Positions 8,470 to 16,225 of a stretch of DNA of 24,547 nucleotides are shown here, piece after piece; position 1 is the stretch's first letter, and every line of letters begins with the position of its first letter. Source of the stretch: JBPOIC01 sp052034865. Lineage in GTDB: Bacteria; UBA10199; JADFYH01. Made by a program: the position numbers and the translations under genes. The stretch lies in assembly GCA_052034865.1 (NCBI GenBank), contig JBPOIC010000048.1, positions 1 through 24,547 of the forward strand, given 5' to 3'. The notes beneath the pieces are model-generated. The model saw only the letters and a list, made by a program, of their open reading frames with translations. It had not been told where the DNA came from and searched no databases.

Positions 8470-9129
8470 TCAATTTTCCCTCATGACCCACATGAAATTT
8501 CGACCGTTATTTTCTTCATTTTTTCTTTGCGACCCACGATAGGAAAAAAATCGATCTTCATCACAGAGTGTGCATTCCGGACAGATTTCAATCTGCTCTT
8601 TCAAAACACCGGCCTGAAGTGCTTGCAAATAATTCTCGTGCTTTAAATCGAGTTTGAATTTTTGAGATGAAACTCTCTGAAGTGCAGGAGATGACTGAAA
8701 ATGCTGAGCCACCTCTTCACCAATCTCATAGCATTTGTCGCAGATGGCAGGGCCGATCACCATCTTCAAATGGGAAGGCTCTATTGGATAATGATCTTTC
8801 ATTTCAAGGATGGTTTTAAAGACAATCTGAGCCTGGGTGCCGCGCCACCCCGCATGGACAGCGGCAAGAATGCCAGAAGGGGAAGCAATGAGGATGGGTG
8901 TACAATCGGCAACACGCACGGCGATGGGAATTTTGGGAACAGAAGAAATTATCGCGTCACCTTCAACCCTCTGGAATTTTTCAGGATCATCGATGGAGTT
9001 GAAGTGATGAATGCGATCACTATGAACTTGCTTAAGCTGAACGATTTGCTTTGATGAAAAAGGAAACCCTGCTACATTTCTTCCGACAAATCCCCCTACA
9101 ATTTTTGGAAATAAAGAAAAAGAAAGCAT
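8470..9129 (-). CDS. pgeF: Laccase-domain purine nucleoside phosphorylase / peptidoglycan editing factor
   Basis: This is a YfiH/YlmD/PgeF family protein. Biochemically characterised members are zinc-dependent purine nucleoside enzymes (adenosine phosphorylase and deaminase, methylthioadenosine phosphorylase); the E. coli member has also been linked to correct peptidoglycan composition. The three metal ligands are visible: His36 in QVHSD, Cys76 in ADCTP and His92 in VHAGWRGT. Further family blocks are IGPAICDKCYEIGEEV (125-140), LDLKHENYLQAL (160-171) and FFSYRGS near the C terminus. At 219 residues it is shorter than most relatives (about 240-260); the N-terminal loop between GGFVGRN and QVHSD is compressed. 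The ATG at 9129 is required to keep the GGFVG block but lacks a good ribosome binding site. mtnP follows on the same strand. Confidence 0.93.
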   Translation of the reverse strand: MLSFSLFPKIVGGFVGRNVAGFPFSSKQIVQLKQVHSDRIHHFNSIDDPEKFQRVEGDAIISSVPKIPIAVRVADCTPILIASPSGILAAVHAGWRGTQAQIVFKTILEMKDHYPIEPSHLKMVIGPAICDKCYEIGEEVAQHFQSSPALQRVSSQKFKLDLKHENYLQALQAGVLKEQIEICPECTLCDEDRFFSYRGSQRKNEENNGRNFMWVMREN

Positions 9130-9137
9130 ACCTGATA

Positions 9138-10385
9138 ATGAACTCTATTTCTCAAACTCTTCTATCGCCTGTCTATCCAGCAATCCCATTCAATCTAGGT
9201 CTGGCATTATTTTTGGTGATCCTGTTTCTCAGTAATTACCTCCCAACTCTAGGTAAAAAACTCATCATCTTTCTTACCTCGCTGGCTTTCTTGGCGTTGA
9301 TGACCTCCATTGAATACTTACTCTATTTTTTAGGCGTTGCTTTAGCTGTGTATTACCTTTCCTATTTAATTCAAGACAAGCCTTATAAAAAACAAATCGC
9401 TTATTTTACTTCGATTTTGCTCACAGTTTTTTTCTTTTTAATGATGAGCCTACCTTCTTGGGAAACCCCATGGACCGGATCTTATGTTCACTCTTTTGGT
9501 ATTGCCTATTCATTGATGCGATTGGTGGCTTTTGTTTTAGATGTAGGAAAAGAGTTTAAAGTACAAAAAAACCCACTCGATTTTCTTCTTTTTCAATTTT
9601 TCATGCCAACCTTCTTTAAAGGTCCCATCGAAAAATTCCAGGAATTCCGCAATTACTTTCAATTGCCCTACAGACCTACCTTCGACATAGCGATACCGGT
9701 TTTCCTAAGATTTAGCGGAGCTGCCATAAAAGGTTTTCTAGCCTTTCATTTCTTAAATATAGATTGGCAAACCTTCTTTAACACCCCCCAACTCTATTCC
9801 TATAATTCCCTTATTTGGGGATTCTATGCCCGTGCGATCAGTTTCTATTTTATCGTCTCCGCCGCTAACGACTTTTCGATTGGAGGATGTACGTTGTGTG
9901 GGGTTCCTCTTCATGAAAACTATGACTACCCTTACTTTCGCCGCAATCTCGCTGATTTCTGGAGAACCTGGCACATTACGGTTTTCCGCTTTTTACGGGA
10001 CTACCTTTATATTCCACTCGGGGGAAACAGGCGTCATCACCTCCTCAATCTTTTTATAGTCTTTATGGCCATTGCACTCTGGCACGTGGTGAGCGTGGCG
10101 TTTGTGATTTGGGGAGCCTGGCATGCCCTCGGCATGTGCGTGCTCGTAGGCTGGCAAAAACTCTGGAAGCGAGTCGAATCAACAAATCAGCTAACACTTC
10201 TAAAATCCCTTCATTTAAAATCCAAATCCTACCCACGGTTCATGCAAGTGATCTCGACCCTCATTACCTTTCATTTTGTTGCCATCGGCTGGCTGCCTTT
10301 TTGGGGAGGGCATCCGCAAGGGATCAACATGTTTTTGAGATTGATCAGCGGCAATCACTGGAAACTGTTTGAGTGGGAGCCGTAG
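9138..10385 (+). CDS. MBOAT-family membrane acyltransferase (AlgI/DltB-like)
   Basis: An integral inner-membrane O-acyltransferase. Many hydrophobic helices cover the 415 residues. The family signatures are FFMPTFFKGPIEKF (154-167), the block FWRTWHITVFRFLRDYLYIP (274-293) followed by LGGNRR, and ALWHVVSVAF (313-322) with the catalytic His316; His279 is the second conserved histidine. AlgI and DltB relatives move acyl groups to extracytoplasmic polymers. No partner (PatA, AlgJ, DltA, DltC or DltD type) is visible nearby, so the substrate is unknown. The chain is shorter at the C terminus than AlgI, ending soon after the last helix. The ATG at 9138 is preferred; TTG/ATG codons at 9051/9054 are in frame but would overlap the required part of divergent pgeF. 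Neither start has a clear ribosome binding site. Confidence 0.9.
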   Translation: MNSISQTLLSPVYPAIPFNLGLALFLVILFLSNYLPTLGKKLIIFLTSLAFLALMTSIEYLLYFLGVALAVYYLSYLIQDKPYKKQIAYFTSILLTVFFFLMMSLPSWETPWTGSYVHSFGIAYSLMRLVAFVLDVGKEFKVQKNPLDFLLFQFFMPTFFKGPIEKFQEFRNYFQLPYRPTFDIAIPVFLRFSGAAIKGFLAFHFLNIDWQTFFNTPQLYSYNSLIWGFYARAISFYFIVSAANDFSIGGCTLCGVPLHENYDYPYFRRNLADFWRTWHITVFRFLRDYLYIPLGGNRRHHLLNLFIVFMAIALWHVVSVAFVIWGAWHALGMCVLVGWQKLWKRVESTNQLTLLKSLHLKSKSYPRFMQVISTLITFHFVAIGWLPFWGGHPQGINMFLRLISGNHWKLFEWEP

Positions 10386-10445
10386 AGGATAGGAGACAGA
10401 AGGAAGAATTCAGAAGAAAAACACTGAAAACCACACTTCTTGTAG

Positions 10446-10465
10446 GGGTGACTCATGAGTCACCC
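10446..10465. repeat. 20-bp perfect palindrome
   Basis: GGGTGACTCATGAGTCACCC reads identically on both strands. It lies 60 bases after the stop of the MBOAT gene and is preceded by TGTAGG. No T-tract follows on either strand, so it is a poor intrinsic terminator. Such TGTAGGGG-type palindromes are familiar as dispersed intergenic repeats in environmental bacteria; that parallel is from memory. Confidence 0.6.
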
Positions 10466-10498
10466 GTTAGAATTCATAAGACTTAGAATTTAATTTTA

Positions 10499-10568
10499 TG
10501 GATTGCTACGTCGCTACGCGCCTCGCAAGACCTCTGCACCGTCTTTTCGAGCGAAGCGAAGCAATCCA
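10499..10568. repeat. REP-like imperfect inverted repeat
   Basis: The ends TGGATTGCT (10499-10507) and AGCAATCCA (10560-10568) are exact 9-bp inverted copies. The similarity continues inward imperfectly, CGCTACGCGCCTCGCAAGAC on the left against the reverse complement CGCTTCGCTCGAAAAGAC on the right. This resembles the GGATTGCTTCG...CGAAGCAATCC palindromic repeats scattered between genes in many bacterial genomes. It has no coding capacity, so it would be a non-autonomous dispersed element. Confidence 0.7.
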
Positions 10569-10620
10569 GGAATCAAAAAAAAGAATCCAAAAATCAGAAG
10601 TCAGAATCCAGGAGTCAGAA
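10565..10620. repeat. Degenerate heptamer tandem repeat, eight units
   Basis: Eight contiguous 7-base units can be read: TCCAGGA, ATCAAAA, AAAAGAA, TCCAAAA, ATCAGAA, GTCAGAA, TCCAGGA and GTCAGAA. The approximate consensus is NTCAGAA/TCCARRA. The array begins inside the right end of the REP-like element. It lies between two convergent genes and is not coding. Confidence 0.65.
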
Positions 10621-10670
10621 CAAAACCTTAAATCCCATTTCGATAAGATCAGCCCTTAAACTCTCATTCT

Positions 10671-11330
10671 TCACTCATTTTTCTCCGAATTCTTCTTGGG
10701 CAGAAATAAAAATGAGGGACCCACATTAAAAGCCCAATCATCGGCAAACTTTGATCCATTAGGCATTGGCAGGCTATAAAGATACGTGTTCACATCGAAG
10801 CGAACTGCCAGCCAGGGAAGACTTGTGTAGAGCTTAAGTCCACCACCAATCATTCCTACAACCCGATTTTGTTGATTGATGCGCATCCCTCCAATCCCAA
10901 TAGTTGTAAAAAGATCCGCTTCCTGAATGGCTTTACCTGCCCTTTGAAGAATGGGAAGTGTATAAGAAAAATATCCAAGCCCCAGATATTCGTTTTTGTT
11001 TTTGACAGACGATCCAAAGCTGCTGGCTGGATCAAATTGAATACGACTGTAATCAAGCTCCACTCCCAACGAAACGGCATCGCTCACACGCACCCCCACT
11101 CTACCGCCCGTTACAAACGAATTATCCAGACGATTGCCAAGATATTCGCCAACAAATGGCTCGATCTCCAGCCAGCGAGGGAGAGCCTTTCGGGTTTTAA
11201 AATCCAACCCTTCAGGGAGGGAAGAATGAGCGTTAGCAGAAATAGAGATCAGAAAAAAATTCAGACTGAAAAATAAAATCCGACATAAAATGAAGAAGTG
11301 GGAGTCAGAATAATGACGATTCTCTTTCAT
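10671..11330 (-). CDS. Outer-membrane beta-barrel protein
   Basis: A Sec signal peptide covers residues 1-34 (hydrophobic core ILFFSLNFFLISIS, cleavage after ANA). The mature chain of about 185 residues has the alternating pattern and Gly/aromatic content of a small transmembrane barrel: WLEIEPFVGEYLGNRL, FVTGGRVGVRVSDAVSLGVEL, NEYLGLGYFSYTLPI, LFTTIGIGGMRI, GMIGGGLKLYTSLPWLAVRF and a final strand WAFNVGPSFLFLP. The exact end with phenylalanine and leucine before a Lys/Glu tail is less typical of BAM substrates, which usually end in an aromatic residue. The likely role is a structural or porin-like outer-membrane protein; no specific function can be given. The ATG at 11330 has AGAGG about 8 bases upstream. 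It diverges from the HDOD gene. Confidence 0.8.
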   Translation of the reverse strand: MKENRHYSDSHFFILCRILFFSLNFFLISISANAHSSLPEGLDFKTRKALPRWLEIEPFVGEYLGNRLDNSFVTGGRVGVRVSDAVSLGVELDYSRIQFDPASSFGSSVKNKNEYLGLGYFSYTLPILQRAGKAIQEADLFTTIGIGGMRINQQNRVVGMIGGGLKLYTSLPWLAVRFDVNTYLYSLPMPNGSKFADDWAFNVGPSFLFLPKKNSEKNE

Positions 11331-11465
11331 GAAATTGCCTCTTAATTGCTAATGGATGGATAAAACAGTTTGCCCAAATTTATTTTTTCGATATCATAAA
11401 CACGTCATAACCTTCCGTTTTCTTGAAAGCATCCATTACAGATAAATTCGTATCTTTGAGGAAAA

Positions 11466-12314
11466 GTGGAATCCATCTCTAAACAGGTCATCGAGCGTGC
11501 CGAAATTCCAGCCATGTCCCCCGTCCTTCAGCGGGTGCTTGCGCTCACCAACGACCCAAATGCTTCCAGCGCAGATCTTGAAAAACTCATTCTTCAGGAA
11601 CCGGGTCTCATCATTCACATCTTAAAACTCGTCAACTCAGCTTACTATGGTCTTCAGCGCAAAATCAGCTCGCTCACCCATGCCATTTCCATTTTAGGTT
11701 TTTCAACGATCAAAAGTCTGGCCTCAGGCCTCATCCTCTACAATCTTTTCAAGAACATTCCTGGCCTCGATAAAGCCTATATCTCCCAGGTTTGGGATCG
11801 ATGCCTGAAGGCCTCGGCGGTGATGAAAATCCTTTCGGCTAAAGAATCACTGGCCTTGCGCGATGATCTGTTTTTGTCCGCCATGATTCACGATGTAGGT
11901 CATTTGATCTTAAAGCAATATTTTAAAGAGACCTATCGGGAGCTCATTGAGGAAACCCCTTTTCCCGATCCCCTGATAGAGCAGGAAAAACTCGAAACCG
12001 ATCACACAGAAGTTGGTAGTGACCTACTTTCTCTCTGGCGCTTTCCGGAAAAAGTCACACAACTGATTCGATTCCATCATTTACCCGCCGACTATCCAAA
12101 TGATGCGAAGGAAATTTACTATCTTGTGGTCTGTGATCATCTTTCGGAAAAAGGCGGTAAGTTGGGTGCATTCCTGATGCAGAACGAACCTCTCATTGAT
12201 CCACAACTTCTGGAATGGGCGAAAATCATCGACTGGCCCTGGAGCCGTCTACAGGCAGCCCGCAGTGAGTTTCAGGGTTCCATTCAGGCGATTGCCGAGA
12301 TTCTTCGCTTCTGA
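11466..12314 (+). CDS. HDOD domain signalling protein
   Basis: HDOD proteins are regulatory relatives of HD phosphohydrolases found in cyclic-nucleotide, motility and stress signalling. In this 282-residue protein the domain spans roughly residues 10-210: IPAMSPVLQRVLALTNDP, then LEKLILQEPGLIIHILKLVN, SAYYG and HAISILGFSTIKSL. An HD pair is retained in AMIHDVGHLIL (139-149), and the later HTEVGSDLLSLWRFP and RFHHLP blocks are present. No receiver, GGDEF or EAL domain is attached, so this is a stand-alone HDOD protein. The start is GTG at 11466 behind GAGGAAAA; the spacing is short but no better start is near. It is a single gene between a divergent barrel gene and convergent holA. Confidence 0.9.
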   Translation: MESISKQVIERAEIPAMSPVLQRVLALTNDPNASSADLEKLILQEPGLIIHILKLVNSAYYGLQRKISSLTHAISILGFSTIKSLASGLILYNLFKNIPGLDKAYISQVWDRCLKASAVMKILSAKESLALRDDLFLSAMIHDVGHLILKQYFKETYRELIEETPFPDPLIEQEKLETDHTEVGSDLLSLWRFPEKVTQLIRFHHLPADYPNDAKEIYYLVVCDHLSEKGGKLGAFLMQNEPLIDPQLLEWAKIIDWPWSRLQAARSEFQGSIQAIAEILRF

Positions 12315-12403
12315 TCTTTGCCCCTTTCACACAAACACTTCTTGCTGCAATTCTGGCTGAGTCGTCCCTCATCGAACTCTTCACAAGAAAGAACCGGCCG
12401 CAA

Positions 12404-13396
12404 TTATTCCAACCGCAGCGCCTGACGTATCCACGCTTCCAAAATGATTTCCTGAGAAACCGGAGATGATTTCAGTGCCTGATCTGCCTGAAAAAGTCCG
12501 CGATAAATGCCTATGAGTTTTTTCCACGACAGTTGTCTAGCCTGATCGAGGTAGGTGTTGAGGATAAAGGAAGGAAGTTTGATCTGAGCGGAGATGGCCG
12601 AAGCGTTCAAGCCTTTACGCATCAAAATTTTGGCCTTGATGACCAAACGGTAGTGTCTTGTAAGAAGACCAAGGAGTCGAAGAGGGGCTTCTCCCTGCTT
12701 GATGAGTCGTTTCAGTAAAAGAAAAGCCGTCGATGGGGATCCTTCAGAAAGGGCACGGGTAAGTGCAAAGGCATCTTTTTCTGCGGTCTCTGAAAAAAGG
12801 CTCTCCAGATCTTCTCGGCTCACACGTTCGCGCTCGCCCAGGTAAGTGGCAAGCAAAATCATCTGATTTCGAAGCGTTTGAAGATCCGGCCCGATTAAAT
12901 CGACAAACAGCTGGGCTAAAAATGAATCGATGGTTTTCTTTTCTTCTTTTGCAAACTGAATGACCCATCCTGGAAGCTCTCGGGGTTTAGGCCGGGATCC
13001 TTCCACACTTATTGCCAGATCTCCCAACTCTTTCAGGCCTTCCCGAAATCCATCTTTTTTGTCACAGATAAAAACAAGAGTGGAAGAAGCTGAACTCTCC
13101 TGAACGACTTCGTGAATTTTTTCCCAATCGGCTTTTTTTAATTTTGGGATATCGATGAGTCGGAAAAGACGATGAGAAAAGAAAAGTCCGACACTTCTGA
13201 TCTCGGATAATAAGGTATCGAGCGAAAAATCCTTGCCTGAAAAAATGCAATCTTCCACTTCTCCGCGCTGGGCCTTTAAGCTCTTTTTAAGTGCTGAAGA
13301 AAGTCGATCTGCCCAATAGGGCTCTTCCAGACTCCATAAATAGATGGGATGTATTTCGCCCTGATTGAGTTTGTTTTCGAGGGAGGTTGGATCCAT
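12404..13396 (-). CDS. holA: DNA polymerase III subunit delta
   Basis: The delta subunit is part of the clamp-loader complex and opens the beta sliding clamp during replication. At 330 residues it has the usual length. The N-terminal domain shows IHPIYLWSLEEPYWADRLSS and the segment SVGLFFSHRLFRLIDIPKL, which matches the LFS-type clamp-contact region of delta. The central part has LVFICDKKD; the C-terminal collar domain shows DLQTLRNQMILLATYLGE, DAFALTRALSEG and ALLKRLI/LLGLLTRHYR-type helices. It lies 41 bases downstream of leuS on the same strand. In enterobacteria lptE sits between leuS and holA; here no gene fits in the gap. Confidence 0.92.
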   Translation of the reverse strand: MDPTSLENKLNQGEIHPIYLWSLEEPYWADRLSSALKKSLKAQRGEVEDCIFSGKDFSLDTLLSEIRSVGLFFSHRLFRLIDIPKLKKADWEKIHEVVQESSASSTLVFICDKKDGFREGLKELGDLAISVEGSRPKPRELPGWVIQFAKEEKKTIDSFLAQLFVDLIGPDLQTLRNQMILLATYLGERERVSREDLESLFSETAEKDAFALTRALSEGSPSTAFLLLKRLIKQGEAPLRLLGLLTRHYRLVIKAKILMRKGLNASAISAQIKLPSFILNTYLDQARQLSWKKLIGIYRGLFQADQALKSSPVSQEIILEAWIRQALRLE

Positions 13397-13437
13397 GAGA
13401 AAACAGAAATGTGGTAAACAATGAATGGTTTAAATTC

Positions 13438-15990
13438 TTACTTCACCACTAGATTTAAGAGTTTGCCGGGAACATAAATGGTTTTTACCACCTGTTTTCC
13501 CGCTAAACTCACGCTGATTTTTTCATCCTGAAGGGCCTGCTCGGCAATTTCTTTTTCTGAAAGGTTTAGAGGAAGCTCCAGACGTCCTCGCAGTTTTCCA
13601 TTCACCTGCACGACAATCGTCTGAGCATCCTGCTCCAGGGCTGTTGGATCATAGCTCGGCCAGGACACCTGAAGAATGGAAGATTTACCTTCGAGCTGTT
13701 GCCATAATTCTTCGGCAAAATGAGGAGTGAGGGGTGAAAGAAGTAGAATCAGTTTTTGAGCGGCCTCTTTTAAAAAGTGTTTCTGATCTTCGTCGCCAGA
13801 GATCTCGCCTTTTTTCTGTCTTAAATCCTGAAACGCATTCACGAGCTCCATAATCGATGCAATAGCCGTGTTGAAATGAAAGGTTTCTAGATCCTCTCCA
13901 GTTTTTTTAATCGTCAGGTGGAGCTTGCGTTTAAATTCTTTAAGCTCCTGGGGCAATAGCGCTGGTAATAAAAAATTCCCGCGTAAAAGATCTGTGATCA
14001 AATTCCAGACACGATTTAAAAATCGAAAACTTCCTTCAACTCCCTGATCGTTCCAGTCGAGATCTTTTTCCGGAGGCGCTGCAAACAGTGAAAACAGCCG
14101 TGCCGTATCGGCTCCATACTGCTCGATGAGATAATCGGGATCGACGACGTTTCCCTTGTTCTTACTCATTTTTGCGCCGTCCTTAATCACCATTCCCTGG
14201 GTGAGCAGGCAGCGAAAAGGCTCACTGATGCGTACATAACCCAGATCTCTCAAGACCTTCGTAAAAAAACGCGAGTACAAAAGATGTAACACGGCATGTT
14301 CGACGCCACCAATATATTGATCTACCCCTTCCATCACCTCACCGCTCTGGGATTTTTGAGAAGAATCAGAAGAAATCGTTTTGGCTGAAGAGCGCATCCA
14401 ATAATCCAGGGAGCGCGAATCAAAAGGTGCTTTTGTTTCATGAGGTGAGCAATAGCGCAGGAAATACCAGGAGCTTTCCATAAAGGTATCCATGGTATCG
14501 GTTTCGCGACGCGCAGACTGATGACAGCGGGGACAGGGAACTTCATAGAAGGAAGGATGTCGTGCCAGAGGCGATCCGCCTTCGCCGGTAATTTCAATAT
14601 CGAGGGGTAAAAGAACAGGCAAATCCCTTTCAGGCACGGGCACCATGCCACAGGCTTTGCAGTAAATCATCGGGATGGGCGTTCCCCAATAGCGCTGTCT
14701 GGAAATCCCCCAGTCTCTTAACTTGTATTGAATTTTTTTAAGCCCCAGACCTTTTTCTTCGAGATGTTGAACAATCGCCTCCTTGGCCTCTTCGCTTGGC
14801 ATCCCTGAAAAGGATCCACTTTCAATCATGGTTCCAGGATCCACATAGGCAGAGGTCAGCGACTGGCTCAAAAAACTGCCGATATTCATTCCTGGGGGAG
14901 CAATCACCGCCTTGATGGGAAGTTGATATTTTTTTGCAAAATCAAAATCGCGCTGATCATGCGCGGGAACGGCCATCACAGCGCCAGTGCCATATTCCAT
15001 CAAAACGAAATTGGAAGCGTAAATCGGAATACGCTCGCCGGTAATCGGATGCAGGGCATAAATCCCCAAAGGAATTCCTTCTTTTTCATATTGATCGGAC
15101 AAACGTTTTTCGCGCCCCAAACTCTGGACCTGCTTGCGAAAGACCTCGAGCTCTTTTTTTCGGACTGGATCTTTTAACACCCGATCAATCAGCGGATGCT
15201 CGGCCGCCAGTGAAATAAAGGTCACACCAAACAAGGTGTCCGGTCGGGTGGTAAAAACTTCAATTTTTTCCTGATGACCTTCTAGAGGAAAGTGAATCGA
15301 AGCTCCGGTACTTTTCCCAATCCACTCGCGCTGCATCGTTAAAACACGGGCAGGCCAACCTTTGAGCTTGTGGGTGTCTTGCAATAGCTCCTCAGCATAA
15401 GCAGTAATCTTAAAAAACCATTGTTCGAGGGGTTTTTGAAGGACCTTGGAATCACAACGCCAGCAGGCGCCCTGTTCGACCTGTTCATTGGCAAGGACGG
15501 TGTGGCAAACCTCACACCAGTTCACGAGAGATTTTTTCCGGTAGGCCAGCCCCTTTTCCCACATCTGTAAAAAAAACTTCTGCTCCCAGCGGTAATATTC
15601 GGGGCGACAGGTAGCAACCTCCCGATCCCAATCGTAGGAAAATCCCATTTTTTTAAGCTGCTGGGTCATGTCCTGGATGTTGGATTCTGTCCACTTTGCA
15701 GGATGGGTTTTGTTTTTGATCGCAGCATTTTCAGCGGGCATTCCGAAGGCATCCCATCCCATCGGATGCAAGACGTTGAATCCCAACATGCGCTTGTAAC
15801 GGGCAACAACGTCTCCGATCGTATAATTGCGCACATGCCCCATGTGAATCCGGCCGGAAGGATACGGAAACATCTCTAAAAGATAATATTTGGGACGGGT
15901 GGGATCTTCGCTGACTTTAAAGGTGTGATGATCTTGCCAATAGGCTTGCCACTTGGGCTCGAGGGTTTTGGGATTGTAGAGTTCTTGCAT
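13438..15990 (-). CDS. leuS: Leucyl-tRNA synthetase with an unusual insertion
   Basis: Class I synthetase that charges tRNA-Leu with leucine. The preferred ATG at 15990 gives 850 residues starting MQELYNPKTLEPKWQAYW, the family norm. Motifs: HMGH at 49-52 (HIGH), zinc-type Cys pairs at 159/162 and 176/179 and again at 444/447 and 486/489, the CP1 editing site with FTTRPDTLFG (246-255) and VPAHDQRDFD (341-350, catalytic Asp345), and KMSKN at 607-611 (KMSKS). No leucine-specific domain precedes KMSKN. The canonical WMPVDQYIGG motif is broken: WM is followed by about 23 Ser-rich residues (533-555) before VDQYIGG. An upstream TTG/GTG at 16038/16035 has an AGGA in front and would add 15-16 residues; it is less likely by homology. 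Confidence 0.95.
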   Translation of the reverse strand: MQELYNPKTLEPKWQAYWQDHHTFKVSEDPTRPKYYLLEMFPYPSGRIHMGHVRNYTIGDVVARYKRMLGFNVLHPMGWDAFGMPAENAAIKNKTHPAKWTESNIQDMTQQLKKMGFSYDWDREVATCRPEYYRWEQKFFLQMWEKGLAYRKKSLVNWCEVCHTVLANEQVEQGACWRCDSKVLQKPLEQWFFKITAYAEELLQDTHKLKGWPARVLTMQREWIGKSTGASIHFPLEGHQEKIEVFTTRPDTLFGVTFISLAAEHPLIDRVLKDPVRKKELEVFRKQVQSLGREKRLSDQYEKEGIPLGIYALHPITGERIPIYASNFVLMEYGTGAVMAVPAHDQRDFDFAKKYQLPIKAVIAPPGMNIGSFLSQSLTSAYVDPGTMIESGSFSGMPSEEAKEAIVQHLEEKGLGLKKIQYKLRDWGISRQRYWGTPIPMIYCKACGMVPVPERDLPVLLPLDIEITGEGGSPLARHPSFYEVPCPRCHQSARRETDTMDTFMESSWYFLRYCSPHETKAPFDSRSLDYWMRSSAKTISSDSSQKSQSGEVMEGVDQYIGGVEHAVLHLLYSRFFTKVLRDLGYVRISEPFRCLLTQGMVIKDGAKMSKNKGNVVDPDYLIEQYGADTARLFSLFAAPPEKDLDWNDQGVEGSFRFLNRVWNLITDLLRGNFLLPALLPQELKEFKRKLHLTIKKTGEDLETFHFNTAIASIMELVNAFQDLRQKKGEISGDEDQKHFLKEAAQKLILLLSPLTPHFAEELWQQLEGKSSILQVSWPSYDPTALEQDAQTIVVQVNGKLRGRLELPLNLSEKEIAEQALQDEKISVSLAGKQVVKTIYVPGKLLNLVVK

Positions 15991-16038
15991 TTTTTGGCGA
16001 TAACATAAGGATTCGGTTTGAGTCCAGCAGATCACCAA

Positions 16039-16056
16039 ATTCCTATAAAAAGGAAT
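16039..16056. other. Hairpin in the leuS leader
   Basis: The perfect 6-bp arms ATTCCT and AGGAAT enclose a 6-base loop, about 50 bases before the leuS ATG. The hairpin also holds the AGGA that could serve an alternative TTG/GTG start. The whole leader between the anti-sigma stop and the leuS ATG is 235 bases. A T-box was considered and not supported. Confidence 0.3.
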
Positions 16057-16225
16057 CAGATAGTACCTGCCCTCCTAACCCTGACGAACTTTGTAACGGC
16101 TCATTCTTTAAGGATTTAAGAAGCTAAAAATGATGGAGAAGAGATGTCCGGATTCTGAATCAGAAAAAACAGGATAAATATCTCAAGGGAGATTTTCAGG
16201 AAATTGGAGATGGGGGGAGTTAAAT

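Noticed and set aside
15991..16225. Possible T-box riboswitch before leuS
   Set aside because: The leader contains GGGCAGGTAC, loosely like the T-box core, and a hairpin, but the conserved AGGGTGG-ACCGCG core and a terminator with T-tract are absent.
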